DNA of 64,000 nucleotides from JBBROS01 sp963752225 (GTDB taxonomy: Bacteria > Pseudomonadota > Alphaproteobacteria > Acetobacterales > Acetobacteraceae), in NCBI GenBank assembly GCA_963752225.1, contig CAVVXS010000007.1:186001-250000 (forward strand). The letters run 5' to 3'. Below, in pieces: positions 27,054-35,689 of the stretch. How positions within the stretch are numbered: position 1 is the first letter of the stretch; the number at the start of each line of letters is the position of its first letter. Under the pieces are notes generated by a model. It was not told where the DNA came from. It saw only the letters and a list, made by a program, of their open reading frames with translations, and did no database searches. Both the position numbers and the translations under genes were made by a program.

Positions 27054-28405
27054 CGGAGCCAGTCCGGCACCTGCTCGTTCGCCCACATCGCTTCGAGCGG
27101 TTGGCGTGGGCGGATGATGGACCACCGCCCAGCATCGACCCCGGCTTCGACCCCGGCTTCGACCATGACCTCGGCCGCCAGAGGCCGGGCGTTGTAGGTT
27201 GAGCTCATCACCGAACCATAGGCACCCGCATCGAGGATCGCCACAAGCGCGTGCGGGGCGAACTCCGGCAGCATCCGAGCGCGCGCGAACGTGTCCCCGG
27301 TCTCACACACCGGGCCCACCACGTCGGCCGGCGAAAGCGGGGCGACTGCCGCGGCCGGGCCAACCGGAACGATGCCGTGCCAGGCCTCGTACATGGCCGG
27401 CCGGAGCAGGTCGTTCATCGCCGCGTCGAGCACCAGGAAGCGCCGCTCGCCGGTGCGCTTGCCCAGCAGCACCGCCGCCAGCAGCACGCCGGCGCCGCCG
27501 ACCACCCACCGCCCCGGCTCGACCGCGATCCGCACGCCGAGATCGCCGAACGCGCCGCGGATGGCTCCGGCCAGGGCCGCGGGGGTCGCGGCCGGCTCGT
27601 TGCGGTAGCCGATGCCGAGGCCGCCGCCGCAATCGACCACCTCGACCGCATGCCCGGCCGCGCGCAAGCCGCGCACCAGCTCGGCGGCGCGGCCGTAGGC
27701 GGCGTGGTAGGGGCGGGTGGTCAGGATCTGGCTGCCGATGTGCAGCGCGAGGCCGACGGGCCGGACGCCGGGCAGCGTGGCGGCATGGGCGTAAAGCGCG
27801 GGCGCCTCGGCATAGGCGATACCGAACTTGTTGTCGGCGCGGCCGGTGGTGATCTTGGCATGGGTGCCGGCGTCCACGTCCGGGTTGACGCGCAGGGCCA
27901 CGGGGGCGGTGCGGCCCATGCCATGCGCGAGGGCCGACAGCATCGCCAGCTCCTCCGCGCTCTCGACGTTGATCTGGCCGACCCCTGCTTCAAGGGCCAG
28001 GCGCAGCTCCCACTCCGCCTTGCCCACGCCGGAGAAGACGATGTGCTCGCCCGCAATGCCCGCCGCGCGGGCGCGCAGGAGCTCGCCGCCGCTGACGATG
28101 TCGGCGCCGGCCCCGGATTGTCGCACGAGATGCAGCACGGCGAGGTGATCGTTGGCCTTCACCGCATAGTGGATGGCCGCGCGGAGGCCGGCGCCGTCGA
28201 GCGCGGCACGCAGCGCCTCGAGCCGGGAGCGGATCGCGGTCGCGGACAGCACCCAGGTCGGCGTTCCCGTCGCCCGGGCGACGGCATGCAGCGGCACGCC
28301 GTCCATCAGCAGCCCGTCATGCGCGTCCATCGCCAGATGCGGCCGGGCCGCAATCAATTCGGCCAGGGTCGGGTCGGGATCGGTGTCGAGGATCGCGGCG
28401 TGCAT
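27050..28405 (-). CDS. lysA: Diaminopimelate decarboxylase
   Basis: Decarboxylates meso-diaminopimelate to lysine, using PLP. The 451 aa have the PLP Lys in IHYAVKANDH at about 80, SGGELLRA, the phosphate loop GGGLGIGY, and the substrate-binding CETGDTFA plus GAYGSVMSSTYNARPLA near the C-terminus. VEAGVEAGVDAGR near the end comes from a 12-nt tandem duplication (listed separately) and lies in a poorly conserved stretch. Its TGA overlaps the GTG of the TIGR02302 gene. The argH-lptM-lysA-TIGR02302 order is standard in alphaproteobacteria. Confidence 0.94.
   Translation of the reverse strand: MHAAILDTDPDPTLAELIAARPHLAMDAHDGLLMDGVPLHAVARATGTPTWVLSATAIRSRLEALRAALDGAGLRAAIHYAVKANDHLAVLHLVRQSGAGADIVSGGELLRARAAGIAGEHIVFSGVGKAEWELRLALEAGVGQINVESAEELAMLSALAHGMGRTAPVALRVNPDVDAGTHAKITTGRADNKFGIAYAEAPALYAHAATLPGVRPVGLALHIGSQILTTRPYHAAYGRAAELVRGLRAAGHAVEVVDCGGGLGIGYRNEPAATPAALAGAIRGAFGDLGVRIAVEPGRWVVGGAGVLLAAVLLGKRTGERRFLVLDAAMNDLLRPAMYEAWHGIVPVGPAAAVAPLSPADVVGPVCETGDTFARARMLPEFAPHALVAILDAGAYGSVMSSTYNARPLAAEVMVEAGVEAGVDAGRWSIIRPRQPLEAMWANEQVPDWLR
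27136..27164. repeat. 12-nt tandem repeat inside lysA
   Basis: CGACCCCGGCTT occurs at 27136-27147 and again at 27148-27159, followed by a partial CGACC. It encodes EAG-V-EAG-V-DAG in lysA without breaking the frame. Confidence 0.8.
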
Positions 28406-28477
28406 CGAGCGGTATTAGGGGTCGTCGTAGGGTGCGCGCTAGCCCAACGAAGGGGAATGGTCGGCGGGGCGCGCTGC

Positions 28478-28615
28478 CTACCGGGACGGGTACTGCTTGG
28501 GAAAGACGATCTCGCTGTCCGGGCCGGGCGCGGACGGGGCGCCCTTCTTGCCGCAACCGGCAAGCAGCAGAAGCGCCAGCACGGCCATCCCCGCCTTCAA
28601 TCCGGCACCGGTCAC
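28478..28615 (-). CDS. lptM: LptM-like small lipoprotein
   Basis: A 45-aa lipoprotein too short for most ORF searches. It starts at GTG 28615, overlapping the argH TGA (GTGA), and stops at TAG 28478. The sequence begins MTGAGLKAGMAVLALLLL, then lipobox LAGCGKKGAP, and ends FPKQYPSR. LAGCGKKGAP is the hallmark of the lipoprotein that sits between argH and lysA in proteobacteria; in E. coli LptM helps mature the LptD-LptE lipopolysaccharide transporter. Function here is inferred from that family. Confidence 0.85.
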   Translation of the reverse strand: MTGAGLKAGMAVLALLLLAGCGKKGAPSAPGPDSEIVFPKQYPSR

Positions 28616-30057
28616 GCCAGCGCCTCCTGCCAGCGCCGCGCTTGGGCGGCGACGTTGTCGGGGGCGGTGCCGCCATAGCTGGTGCGGCTTGCCACCGAGG
28701 CATCAACGGTCAGAACACTGAAAATATCGTCGGTTATCCTGGGTTCCTCGCGCTGCATCTCAGCCAGGGACAAGGCAGACAAATCGGCGCCGCGCGCTTC
28801 GGCCGCCGCCACCAGCCGGCCGGTCACGTGATGCGCAGTGCGGAACGGCACCCGCAGCACCCGCACCAGCCAGTCGGCCAGGTCGGTTGCGGTGGAGAAC
28901 CCGCTGCCCGCCGTGTCGCGCATCCGCCCCGTGTCGGGCCTCAGGTCACGCACCATGCCGGCGATCGCGGCGAGGCTCAGTGACAGGGCGTCGGCGGCGT
29001 CGAATACCGGCTCCTTGTCCTCCTGCATGTCCTTCGCGTAGGCGAGCGGGAGGCCCTTCATCACCGTCAGCAGCGCCACCAGCGCGCCGGTGACGCGCCC
29101 GGTCTTGGCCCGCGCCAGCTCGGCAGCGTCCGGATTGCGCTTCTGCGGCATGATCGAGCTGCCGGTGGTGAAGGCGTCCGACAAGCGCACGAAGCCGAAC
29201 GGCGCGCTGCACCAGACGATGATCTCCTCCGCGAGCCGCGACAGGTGCATCGCGCAAATCGCAGCCGCCGACAGGAACTCGAGCGCGAAATCACGGTCCG
29301 ACACGGCGTCGAGCGAGTTGGCAGTGGGCCGGTCGAAGCCGAGCGCCGCGGCCGTTTCGGCGCGGTCGATCGGGAACGAGGTGCCGGCCAGCGCCGCCGA
29401 CCCCAGCGGACACTCATTCAACCGCCGCCGCGCGTCGGCGAAGCGGCCGCGGTCCCGCGCGAGCATCTCGACATAGGCCAGCAGGTGGTGCCCAAACGTC
29501 ACCGGCTGCGCGGTCTGCAGGTGGGTGAACCCGGGCATCGGATCGGCCGCATGCTCGGCTGCCCGGTCGGCCAGCGCCCGCATCGTGTCGGCGAGCTGCG
29601 CGTCCAGCCCGTCGATGCTGTCGCGCACCCACAGGCGAAAATCGGTGGCGACCTGGTCGTTGCGGCTGCGCGCGGTGTGCAGGCGCTTGCCGGCCTCGCC
29701 GACGCGCTCGACCAGGCGCGCCTCGATATTCATGTGGATGTCCTCGAGCGCGTCGGTGAACGGGAACCGCCCGGCGTCGATCTCGGCGGCGATCTGCTCC
29801 AGCCCGTCGCGGATGGCGGTCTCGTCGGACACCTCGATCACCCCGGCGCGGGCCAGCATGGCGGCATGGGCCAGGCTGCCGCGAATGTCCTGCCGCCACA
29901 TCTTGCGGTCGAACTCGATCGAGGCGTTGATTTCCTGCATGATGACGGAAGGCCCGCGTGCGAACCGGCCGCCCCACTGGGCGTTCGCTTCGGCGTTCCG
30001 GCCGCCGCCTGACTGCTTGTCGTCGGGCCCGCCGTGGATAGGAACCGAATTGCTCAT
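28612..30057 (-). CDS. argH: Argininosuccinate lyase
   Basis: Splits argininosuccinate into arginine and fumarate, the last step of arginine synthesis. The 481 aa carry HTARSRNDQV near 140, TFGHHLLAYVEM and the superfamily signature GSSIMPQKRNPD with its catalytic Ser. ATG 30057 was chosen; an in-frame start at 30102 would place its N-terminus across the divergent thioredoxin gene. Only 21 nt separate its ATG from that of the thioredoxin, so their promoters must overlap coding sequence. Confidence 0.94.
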   Translation of the reverse strand: MSNSVPIHGGPDDKQSGGGRNAEANAQWGGRFARGPSVIMQEINASIEFDRKMWRQDIRGSLAHAAMLARAGVIEVSDETAIRDGLEQIAAEIDAGRFPFTDALEDIHMNIEARLVERVGEAGKRLHTARSRNDQVATDFRLWVRDSIDGLDAQLADTMRALADRAAEHAADPMPGFTHLQTAQPVTFGHHLLAYVEMLARDRGRFADARRRLNECPLGSAALAGTSFPIDRAETAAALGFDRPTANSLDAVSDRDFALEFLSAAAICAMHLSRLAEEIIVWCSAPFGFVRLSDAFTTGSSIMPQKRNPDAAELARAKTGRVTGALVALLTVMKGLPLAYAKDMQEDKEPVFDAADALSLSLAAIAGMVRDLRPDTGRMRDTAGSGFSTATDLADWLVRVLRVPFRTAHHVTGRLVAAAEARGADLSALSLAEMQREEPRITDDIFSVLTVDASVASRTSYGGTAPDNVAAQARRWQEALA

Positions 30058-30078
30058 GCTCTTGCCCTGGACCGCCCC

Positions 30079-30642
30079 ATGATCTCGCTCCGACGCCGAC
30101 ACTTGCTGGCGGCCGGGGCGACCCTAGCTTCGGCCCCTTTGGCGCGCAAACCATGGGCCGCCACGGCGACTCCGCCGGACCCGACGCGCGACCTGGGGCG
30201 CCTGCGCGAGTCGGCGGGAACGCCGCTGCCGGACATCACCTGGACGCTGAAGGACGGCACGGCGCAGACCATCGCCGACTATGCCGGCAGGGGCGTGGTG
30301 CTGAACCTGTGGGCCACGTGGTGCGTGCCCTGCGTGGCCGAGATGCCGGCGCTCGACAGCCTGGCAGCGGCGGTGGCCGGCGCCGGGGTGGTGGTGCTGC
30401 CGCTGTCGTCCGATCGCGGCGGCGTCGCCGCGGTCGAGCGCTTCTACGGCCAGCGCGGGGTGAAGAACCTGCCGGTGGTGCTCGACCCGCAAGGGGCCGC
30501 GGCCCGGGCGCTGGGCGCCCGCGGCATCCCGACCACGATCCTGATCGACGCGCACGGCAAGGAGCGCGGGCGGCTCGAGGGCGGCGCCGATTGGGCGAGC
30601 GAGCAGTCGGTGGCGATGGTCAAGGCGCTGGCAACGGCTTGA
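30079..30642 (+). CDS. TlpA/ResA-like thioredoxin
   Basis: A 187-aa exported thiol-disulfide oxidoreductase. The N-terminus LRRRHLLAAGATLASAPLA has a twin-arginine-like signal. The thioredoxin fold follows with LNLWATWCVPCVAEMPAL, active site WCVPC, and the cis-Pro in GIPTTILID. Such proteins reduce periplasmic cysteines, often for cytochrome c maturation. The gene diverges from argH with 21 nt between starts, the placement seen in several alphaproteobacteria. There is no clear ribosome site, so a leaderless message is possible. Confidence 0.88.
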   Translation: MISLRRRHLLAAGATLASAPLARKPWAATATPPDPTRDLGRLRESAGTPLPDITWTLKDGTAQTIADYAGRGVVLNLWATWCVPCVAEMPALDSLAAAVAGAGVVVLPLSSDRGGVAAVERFYGQRGVKNLPVVLDPQGAAARALGARGIPTTILIDAHGKERGRLEGGADWASEQSVAMVKALATA

Positions 30643-30696
30643 GCGCAGGGCGCTGCCCTGCACCCGCTGGGGCCGGCGGCCCCAGGCCCGCTTCGG

Positions 30697-31326
30697 TTAT
30701 TCGAACGCGCTGGGCGGCCGCGGGCTCAGCATGGATAGCAGCTCGCGCCGCGTGTCCGGGTTGTCACGGAAAGCGCCTAGCATGCGGCTGGTCACCATCG
30801 ACACGCCGGGCTTGTGCACGCCGCGGGTGCTCATGCACTGGTGCCCGGCCTCGATCACCACCGCCACGCCGAGCGGGCGCAGCACCTGATCGATGGTGTC
30901 GGCGATCTGCACCGTCAGCCGCTCCTGGATCTGCAGCCGCTTGCTGAAGGCGTCGACCAGGCGGGCGAGCTTGCTGATGCCGACCACCCGGTCGCGCGGG
31001 AGGTAGGCGACGTGGCAGCGGCCGATGATCGGCACCATGTGGTGCTCGCAATAGCTTTCCAGCCGGATGTCGCGCAGCAGGACGATCTCGTCATAGCCCT
31101 GCACCTCCTCGAACGTCCGTTCCAGCAGCGCCACCGGGTCGACCTGATAGCCGGCGAACAACTCCTTGTAGGCGTTCACCACCCGCTTGGGCGTGTCGCG
31201 CAAGCCTTCGCGGTCCGGGTCTTCGCCGGCCAGCCGCAGCAATACCCGCACCGCTTCCTCCGCCTCCGCTTCCGTCGGCGCGACGCCCGATCGGGCCGGC
31301 ATGGGCAGCTTGCTGATGCTGTTCAA
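30697..31326 (-). CDS. folE: GTP cyclohydrolase I
   Basis: Converts GTP to dihydroneopterin triphosphate, the first step of folate synthesis. The 209 aa have DTPKRVVNAYKELF, the Zn ligands in SYCEHHMVP and in GHQCMSTRG, and GISKLARLVDAFSKRLQ. The start was set at TTG 31326, with AAGGAAG 8 nt upstream. An ATG at 31302 is possible, and the frame is open to 31392. It follows apaG on the same strand. Confidence 0.92.
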   Translation of the reverse strand: MNSISKLPMPARSGVAPTEAEAEEAVRVLLRLAGEDPDREGLRDTPKRVVNAYKELFAGYQVDPVALLERTFEEVQGYDEIVLLRDIRLESYCEHHMVPIIGRCHVAYLPRDRVVGISKLARLVDAFSKRLQIQERLTVQIADTIDQVLRPLGVAVVIEAGHQCMSTRGVHKPGVSMVTSRMLGAFRDNPDTRRELLSMLSPRPPSAFE

Positions 31327-31433
31327 GACAACGCTTCCTTTTTTCCGGAAACGGGCATGTAGGCCCGGCAACAGAAAGCGGCAAGGCTGCAACCGTTACA
31401 GTCACAACCAGCTTTACAGCGGCGAGCGCCGGG

Positions 31434-31850
31434 TCAGTGGACTAGGCGGGTCTGGTTCGGGCTGTCCAGGCTGAAGGCCGGGATCTCGACGTCGAACCGC
31501 TCGCGGGTCAGCACGACGACCATGTGGTAGGCCCCGACCATGATGCCGGACGGAGTCTCGAGCGGGGTGCCGGACGTGTACTCGAAGGTTTCGCCGGGCT
31601 CGAGCACCGGTTGCTCGCCGACGACGCCGTCGCCCTGCACGACCTGCACACGGCCCCGGGCGTCGGTGATGTGCCAGGTGCGGCGCAGCAGCTGCACCGC
31701 CTCGCGGCCGCCGTTGGTGATCCGGACCTGGTAAGCCCAGGCCCAGGACCCGGCGTCCGGGTCGGACTGGTCCTCCAGGTACACCGCCGTGACGCTGACC
31801 TGGATGCCGCGCGTTGTGGACGAGAAGCTCAACGGGTCACTCCGCCGCAT
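31434..31850 (-). CDS. apaG: ApaG protein
   Basis: A 138-aa protein with the fibronectin-III-like ApaG fold: WAYQVRITNGGREAVQLLRRTWHITDARG, VVGEQPVLEPGETFEYTSGTPLETPSGIMVGAY. In E. coli apaG is linked to Co2+ and Mg2+ transport, but the molecular role is unsettled. The likely ATG at 31850 lies inside the last codons of metZ (14-nt overlap), so it is translated with metZ. metZ-apaG is a common pair in alphaproteobacteria. Confidence 0.9.
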   Translation of the reverse strand: MRRSDPLSFSSTTRGIQVSVTAVYLEDQSDPDAGSWAWAYQVRITNGGREAVQLLRRTWHITDARGRVQVVQGDGVVGEQPVLEPGETFEYTSGTPLETPSGIMVGAYHMVVVLTRERFDVEIPAFSLDSPNQTRLVH

Positions 31851-33054
31851 CCTGCAGGCCTTGGCCGAGGCGGTCGAGTGCTCGGAGCAGGTCGTCCGCA
31901 AGGTCCTCGACATCCTCGAGACCGACCGACAGCCGGATCACCCCGTCGGTGATGCCCAGCCGGGCCCGTTCCGCGGCACCGATGCGCATATGGGTGGTGG
32001 TCGCCGGATGGGTGGCGAGCGACTTGCTGTCACCGAGGTTGTTGGACACGGCGATGAGCCGGAACCCGTTCATTGCCGCGAACGCGGCGGCCTGGTCGGC
32101 CAGTTCGAACGTGACCATCGTGCCGCCGCCGGTCATCTGCGCCATCGCCAGCGCATGCTGCCGATGATCGGTTCGGGACGGGTACCAGACGCGTCGCACT
32201 GCCGGGTGATCGGCCAGCAGCGCGGCCAGCCGGGCGGCCGACGCGCTGGCGGCCGCCACGCGCAGATGCAGCGTCTCGAGCCCCTTCAGCAGCAACCAGG
32301 CATTGAACGGCGACATGCTGGGGCCGGTGTTGCGGATGAACGGCTGCAGCGTGTCGTCCACCCAGGCGCGGCGGCCGAGCACGGCGCCGCCCAGCACGCG
32401 ACCCTGGCCGTCGATATGCTTGGTGCAGGAGTAGACGACGACATCGGCGCCGAGCTCGAACGGCTTCTGCAGAAGCGGGGTGGCGAACACGTTGTCCACC
32501 ACCACCAGCGCGCCGGCCGCATGCGCGAGGTCGGACACCGCGCGCAGGTCGACGATCTCGAGCATCGGGTTCGACGGCGTTTCCAGCAGCACCATGGTGG
32601 CCGGCGTGGACAGGGCCGCGCGCCACGCTTCGAGGTCAGTGCCGTCGACGAACTCGCTGGCGATGCCGTAGCGCGGCAGCAGGGTGGAGACGATCCAGTG
32701 GCACGAGCCGAACAGCGCCCGGCTGGCGACGACGCGGTCGCCGGCCTTGAGATGGCTGAGCATCGCCGCATGCACCGCGGCCATGCCGGTGGCGGTGGCG
32801 CGGCAGGCTTCGGCGCCCTCGATGGCGGCGAGCCGGTCTTCCAGCATCGTCACGGTGGGGTTGCCGAAGCGGGAATACTGGTAGTGCTGCACGGCGCCGG
32901 TGAACGTTGCCTCGGCCTGTTCGGCGCTGTCGTAGACGAAGCCCGAGGTGAGGTAGAGCGCCTCGGCCGTTTCGCCGTGCTGCGAGCGCGCGACGCCGCC
33001 ATGCACCAGCTGGGTTGCGGGGCGATACTGTTGTGCGCGGTTCGGGTCGGACAT
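31837..33054 (-). CDS. metZ: O-succinylhomoserine sulfhydrylase
   Basis: Makes homocysteine directly from O-succinylhomoserine and sulfide, using PLP. The 405 aa belong to the Cys/Met-metabolism PLP family, with QYSRFGNPTVTMLEDRLAAIEGAEAC, TATGMAAVHA, and the PLP Lys in VVYSCTKHIDGQGRVLGG. The N-terminus RPATQLVHGG is typical of MetZ. A SAM-II riboswitch lies upstream, so expression should fall when S-adenosylmethionine is plentiful. The sulfide would come from CysJI, also in this window. Confidence 0.93.
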   Translation of the reverse strand: MSDPNRAQQYRPATQLVHGGVARSQHGETAEALYLTSGFVYDSAEQAEATFTGAVQHYQYSRFGNPTVTMLEDRLAAIEGAEACRATATGMAAVHAAMLSHLKAGDRVVASRALFGSCHWIVSTLLPRYGIASEFVDGTDLEAWRAALSTPATMVLLETPSNPMLEIVDLRAVSDLAHAAGALVVVDNVFATPLLQKPFELGADVVVYSCTKHIDGQGRVLGGAVLGRRAWVDDTLQPFIRNTGPSMSPFNAWLLLKGLETLHLRVAAASASAARLAALLADHPAVRRVWYPSRTDHRQHALAMAQMTGGGTMVTFELADQAAAFAAMNGFRLIAVSNNLGDSKSLATHPATTTHMRIGAAERARLGITDGVIRLSVGLEDVEDLADDLLRALDRLGQGLQDAAE

Positions 33055-33104
33055 GCCACCTGCCTTCTTGACGGGCCGTGGAGGCCGTCGACGCCCATGC
33101 CTGG

Positions 33105-33178
33105 CACGGGTGCCGCGGGCCTCTTTAGCGCGCTTGTTTCACCTCGCCGCAATCCGGCCGGACAAATCACGAGGGCCG
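33105..33178 (-). promoter_or_regulatory. SAM-II riboswitch before metZ
   Basis: On the minus strand the conserved SAM-II elements appear in order: GTGATTTG (33170-33163), GGATTGC, GGTGAAACAAG, and CGCTAAAG (33130-33123). Stem P1 is CCTCG (33174-33170) with CGAGG (33146-33142). The pseudoknot partner should be in the G+C-rich segment just after CGCTAAAG. It is about 50-125 nt upstream of metZ, as in other alphaproteobacteria, where SAM binding blocks translation start. Confidence 0.88.
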
Positions 33179-33262
33179 CGCGAGGGCGGCGGTCGTTGTG
33201 TATGCGGGGGGCGTTGCGTCGTCAACGGTCGCTTCGTATAACCGCCCGCGCCGCCGCGATGG

Positions 33263-33336
33263 GCGGGTGTAGTTCAATGGTAGAACGGCAGCTTCCCAAG
33301 CTGCATACGAGGGTTCGATTCCCTTCACCCGCTCCA
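33263..33336 (+). tRNA. tRNA-Gly(CCC)
   Basis: A 74-nt cloverleaf with encoded CCA. Acceptor GCGGGTG pairs with CACCCGC, the anticodon stem GCAGC/GCTGC encloses TTCCCAA, so the anticodon is CCC, reading GGG. The T arm is GAGGG-TTCGATT-CCCTT. The discriminator base is T, usual for tRNA-Gly. Confidence 0.96.
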
Positions 33337-33470
33337 GTTTGATCGGCTGCGCCTCATCCGATCGCGCTCTGCCGGGCTCCATGCCGCCGCTCCCAGCCCG
33401 AACCGCCGCTCGGGCTTGCCGCCCCGGCGGCGCTGAGGCAGGTGTTCTCCGGATCAGGGGAGGACGGCCG

Positions 33471-34097
33471 GTGACCGACGACGCGAGGACGCACTTCTAC
33501 GAGCCGGCCAAGGGGCATGGCCTGCCGCACGACCCGTTCAATGCCATCATCGGCCCGCGTCCGATCGGCTGGGTGTCGAGCCGCGGCGCGGATGGCTCGG
33601 TGAACCTGGCGCCGTACAGCTTCTTCAACGGCTTCAACTACCATCCGCCGATCCTTGGCTTCTCCAGCACCAGCCCGAAGGACACGGTGCGCAATTGCAA
33701 GGAAACCGGCGAGTTCGTGTGGAACCTGGCCACCCGGGCCTTGGCCGAGCAGATGAACCAGACCTGCGCGTCGCTGCCTTACGGCACCGACGAGTTCGGC
33801 TTCGCCGGGCTGGAAGCGGCGCCGTCGCGGGTGGTCGCCGTGCCACGGGTCGCGGCAAGCCCGGTGAACTTCGAATGCAAGGTGACCGATATCGTCAACC
33901 TCCGCTCCCAAAGCGGCGCCGCGACGGAGGCATGGCTGGTGATGGGCGAGGTGGTTGCGGTGCACATCGACACCGCCCTGCTGAAGGACGGGGTGTTCGA
34001 CACGTTCGGCGCCGGAATCATCCTGCGCGCCGGGGGTCCGACGGCCTATGCGGAGATCGGGCCGGACAACCGGTTCGACATGCGCCGGCCGGGGTAA
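33471..34097 (+). CDS. Flavin reductase-like FMN-binding protein
   Basis: A 208-aa protein with the split-barrel flavin reductase fold. NAIIGPRPIGWVSSRGADGSVNLAPYSFFNGFNYHPPILGFSS is the conserved FMN-binding part (about residues 24-66), followed by DTVRNCKETGEFVWNLAT. It belongs to the DIM6/NTAB group that reduces FMN or works in small oxidoreductase systems; partner unknown. GTG start at 33471 with AGGGGAGG 8 nt upstream. No monooxygenase gene is adjacent. Confidence 0.85.
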   Translation: MTDDARTHFYEPAKGHGLPHDPFNAIIGPRPIGWVSSRGADGSVNLAPYSFFNGFNYHPPILGFSSTSPKDTVRNCKETGEFVWNLATRALAEQMNQTCASLPYGTDEFGFAGLEAAPSRVVAVPRVAASPVNFECKVTDIVNLRSQSGAATEAWLVMGEVVAVHIDTALLKDGVFDTFGAGIILRAGGPTAYAEIGPDNRFDMRRPG

Positions 34098-34329
34098 ACT
34101 GGTACTTCGCCGCGGACGCGCCACAGCCCACGAAAAGTTGTTCTGACATCGGAACTTCAATCGCGGTGGGCGGGTGTAAATAGGCCCTATGCCGATGGAG
34201 GACCGTTTCGGTCAATACCATTGTTGTCCTTTGTCAGGTAATATTCTGACTTGTCAGGATCGACGTAACACGGCTTATTAACGCTTTCGTTACGAATGCG
34301 AATGGGTAATAACGCTCCCAGGAGAACGG
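34098..34329. promoter_or_regulatory. A+T-rich promoter region before TadG-like gene
   Basis: 232 nt without a gene and poorer in G+C than the flanks. GTCAG (34233-34237) and CTGAC (34246-34250) form an inverted repeat around an A+T-rich core (GTAATATT), and TTGTCAGG recurs at 34251-34258. The arrangement suits an operator for the following three pseudopilin genes. Confidence 0.45.
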
Positions 34330-35682
34330 GTGAGTATCGCCATGCGCAAATCGTCAACTGGAAAGTCGAAAACGTTAGCCGCCCAGGTGCATGCGTTCGG
34401 GTCGAACAAGCGTGCCGCGGTCAGCGTTATGGTCGCCGTCGGCGTCGTCCCGCTGCTGGTGTCGATCGGTGTTGCCACCGACATGGCGCGCAGCGTCGCC
34501 ATGCATTCCGCGCTGCAGAACGTCGTCGACGCCGCGGCCCTGGCCGGCACCAACGCCTATACCGATTCGAGCCAGCTCGACACGGCCAAGGCCGTCGCCC
34601 AGGCTTATCTGAACAAGTTCGCGCCCACGGGCATGACGATCACCGGAACGACCGTCACCGCGGCGCCGACGACCTACAGCGGCAGCAGCTACAACGCCGT
34701 GACGGTCACCGCGAGCGCGACCGTCTCGACGACGCTGCTGCAGGTCGTCAACTCGAGCCAGGTGAAGATCCAGGCCAAGGCGGTGGCCGGCATCTCCCCG
34801 ACGCTCACGTCGCAGGTCCTGTGCGGTCAGTCGACCGGCTGCCCGTCGCAGTTGAACGCCAGCGCCGTCAAGTCGTCCGCGCTCGACTTCAACTCGGTCT
34901 ACCTCTACGGCGTGCCAAAGGACAGCAACGGCATCTACCAGATCAACCAGATCCCGTCCGGTGCATCGAACTACTGGGAGGTCGGCAGCAACTGCAACTC
35001 CTACGTCGATCGCGCCTGGACGTCGCAAAGCCGCTGCAACACCGCCTTCGGCCATGCCGTCCCGAACACGCAGCCGAAGGTGTTCACGCTGCCGCCCGAC
35101 CAGCCGATCGCGATGGTGTTCGTCAACGAAAACAACGGCATGTCGAACGCGAGCAGCAACGGTTACGGCACGAACCAGTTCGGCGCCGACCCCGGCAACA
35201 TGGTCGCCTTCTTCACCGCATACCTGTCGTTCTCGACCCCGGCAGCGCCGAGCAGCGGCGCGGACGGTTCGGTGGGCCTGCTGAACTACGCCTTCGGTTT
35301 GAACCTGCCGGCGCAGACCACGAACTACAAGACGACCTACACGTCGAAGAAGACCGCGACCCTATCCAACTGCGCCGTGCAGATCGTGCAGGTGCTCGAC
35401 CCAGCCAACCCGCCGACCATGCCGCCCTATCCGGGGCAGTGCCTGGCGCCGAACGACCCGCGGTCGGGCTACCAGTATGCCAACCTGAGCTGCAACCAGA
35501 TTGCCGGCCGCACCTTCATGTATTGGTGGAACGACATGGGCGCGACCACCGACGACCTCGACTACCAGAACATCTCCTACATGCTGACCTGCAAGCCCGG
35601 CGTGACCAACACGGACGGCGGCACCATCGGCCAAGGCAATGGGCCGCTCTACTCTGTCGCCGGCCTGATGCCGTCCAACTGA
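34330..35682 (+). CDS. TadG-like pilus assembly protein
   Basis: A 450-aa protein with the TadG/Flp-type N-terminus: a basic cytoplasmic stretch, a membrane segment (VSVMVAVGVVPLLVSIGVATDMARS, about 32-56) and the conserved ALQNVVDAAALAGTNAY. The large outer part is rich in Ser, Thr, Asn and Tyr with paired cysteines (VLCGQSTGCPS, CQIAGR-type). In tad loci TadG anchors the pilus machine in the envelope. GTG start with AGGAG 5 nt upstream. Two TadE-like genes follow, but no tadA, tadB, tadC or prepilin peptidase gene is present. Confidence 0.82.
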   Translation: MSIAMRKSSTGKSKTLAAQVHAFGSNKRAAVSVMVAVGVVPLLVSIGVATDMARSVAMHSALQNVVDAAALAGTNAYTDSSQLDTAKAVAQAYLNKFAPTGMTITGTTVTAAPTTYSGSSYNAVTVTASATVSTTLLQVVNSSQVKIQAKAVAGISPTLTSQVLCGQSTGCPSQLNASAVKSSALDFNSVYLYGVPKDSNGIYQINQIPSGASNYWEVGSNCNSYVDRAWTSQSRCNTAFGHAVPNTQPKVFTLPPDQPIAMVFVNENNGMSNASSNGYGTNQFGADPGNMVAFFTAYLSFSTPAAPSSGADGSVGLLNYAFGLNLPAQTTNYKTTYTSKKTATLSNCAVQIVQVLDPANPPTMPPYPGQCLAPNDPRSGYQYANLSCNQIAGRTFMYWWNDMGATTDDLDYQNISYMLTCKPGVTNTDGGTIGQGNGPLYSVAGLMPSN

Positions 35683-35689
35683 GGCCGAC

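Noticed and set aside
25239..27197. A 652-codon open frame antisense to the TIGR02302 gene
   Set aside because: It has shadow composition and no domain; the TIGR02302 reading has membrane helices and conserved neighbours.
33263..33336. tRNA-Gly as a genomic-island attachment site
   Set aside because: The genes on both sides are ordinary, and I saw no repeat of the tRNA 3' end nearby and no integrase.
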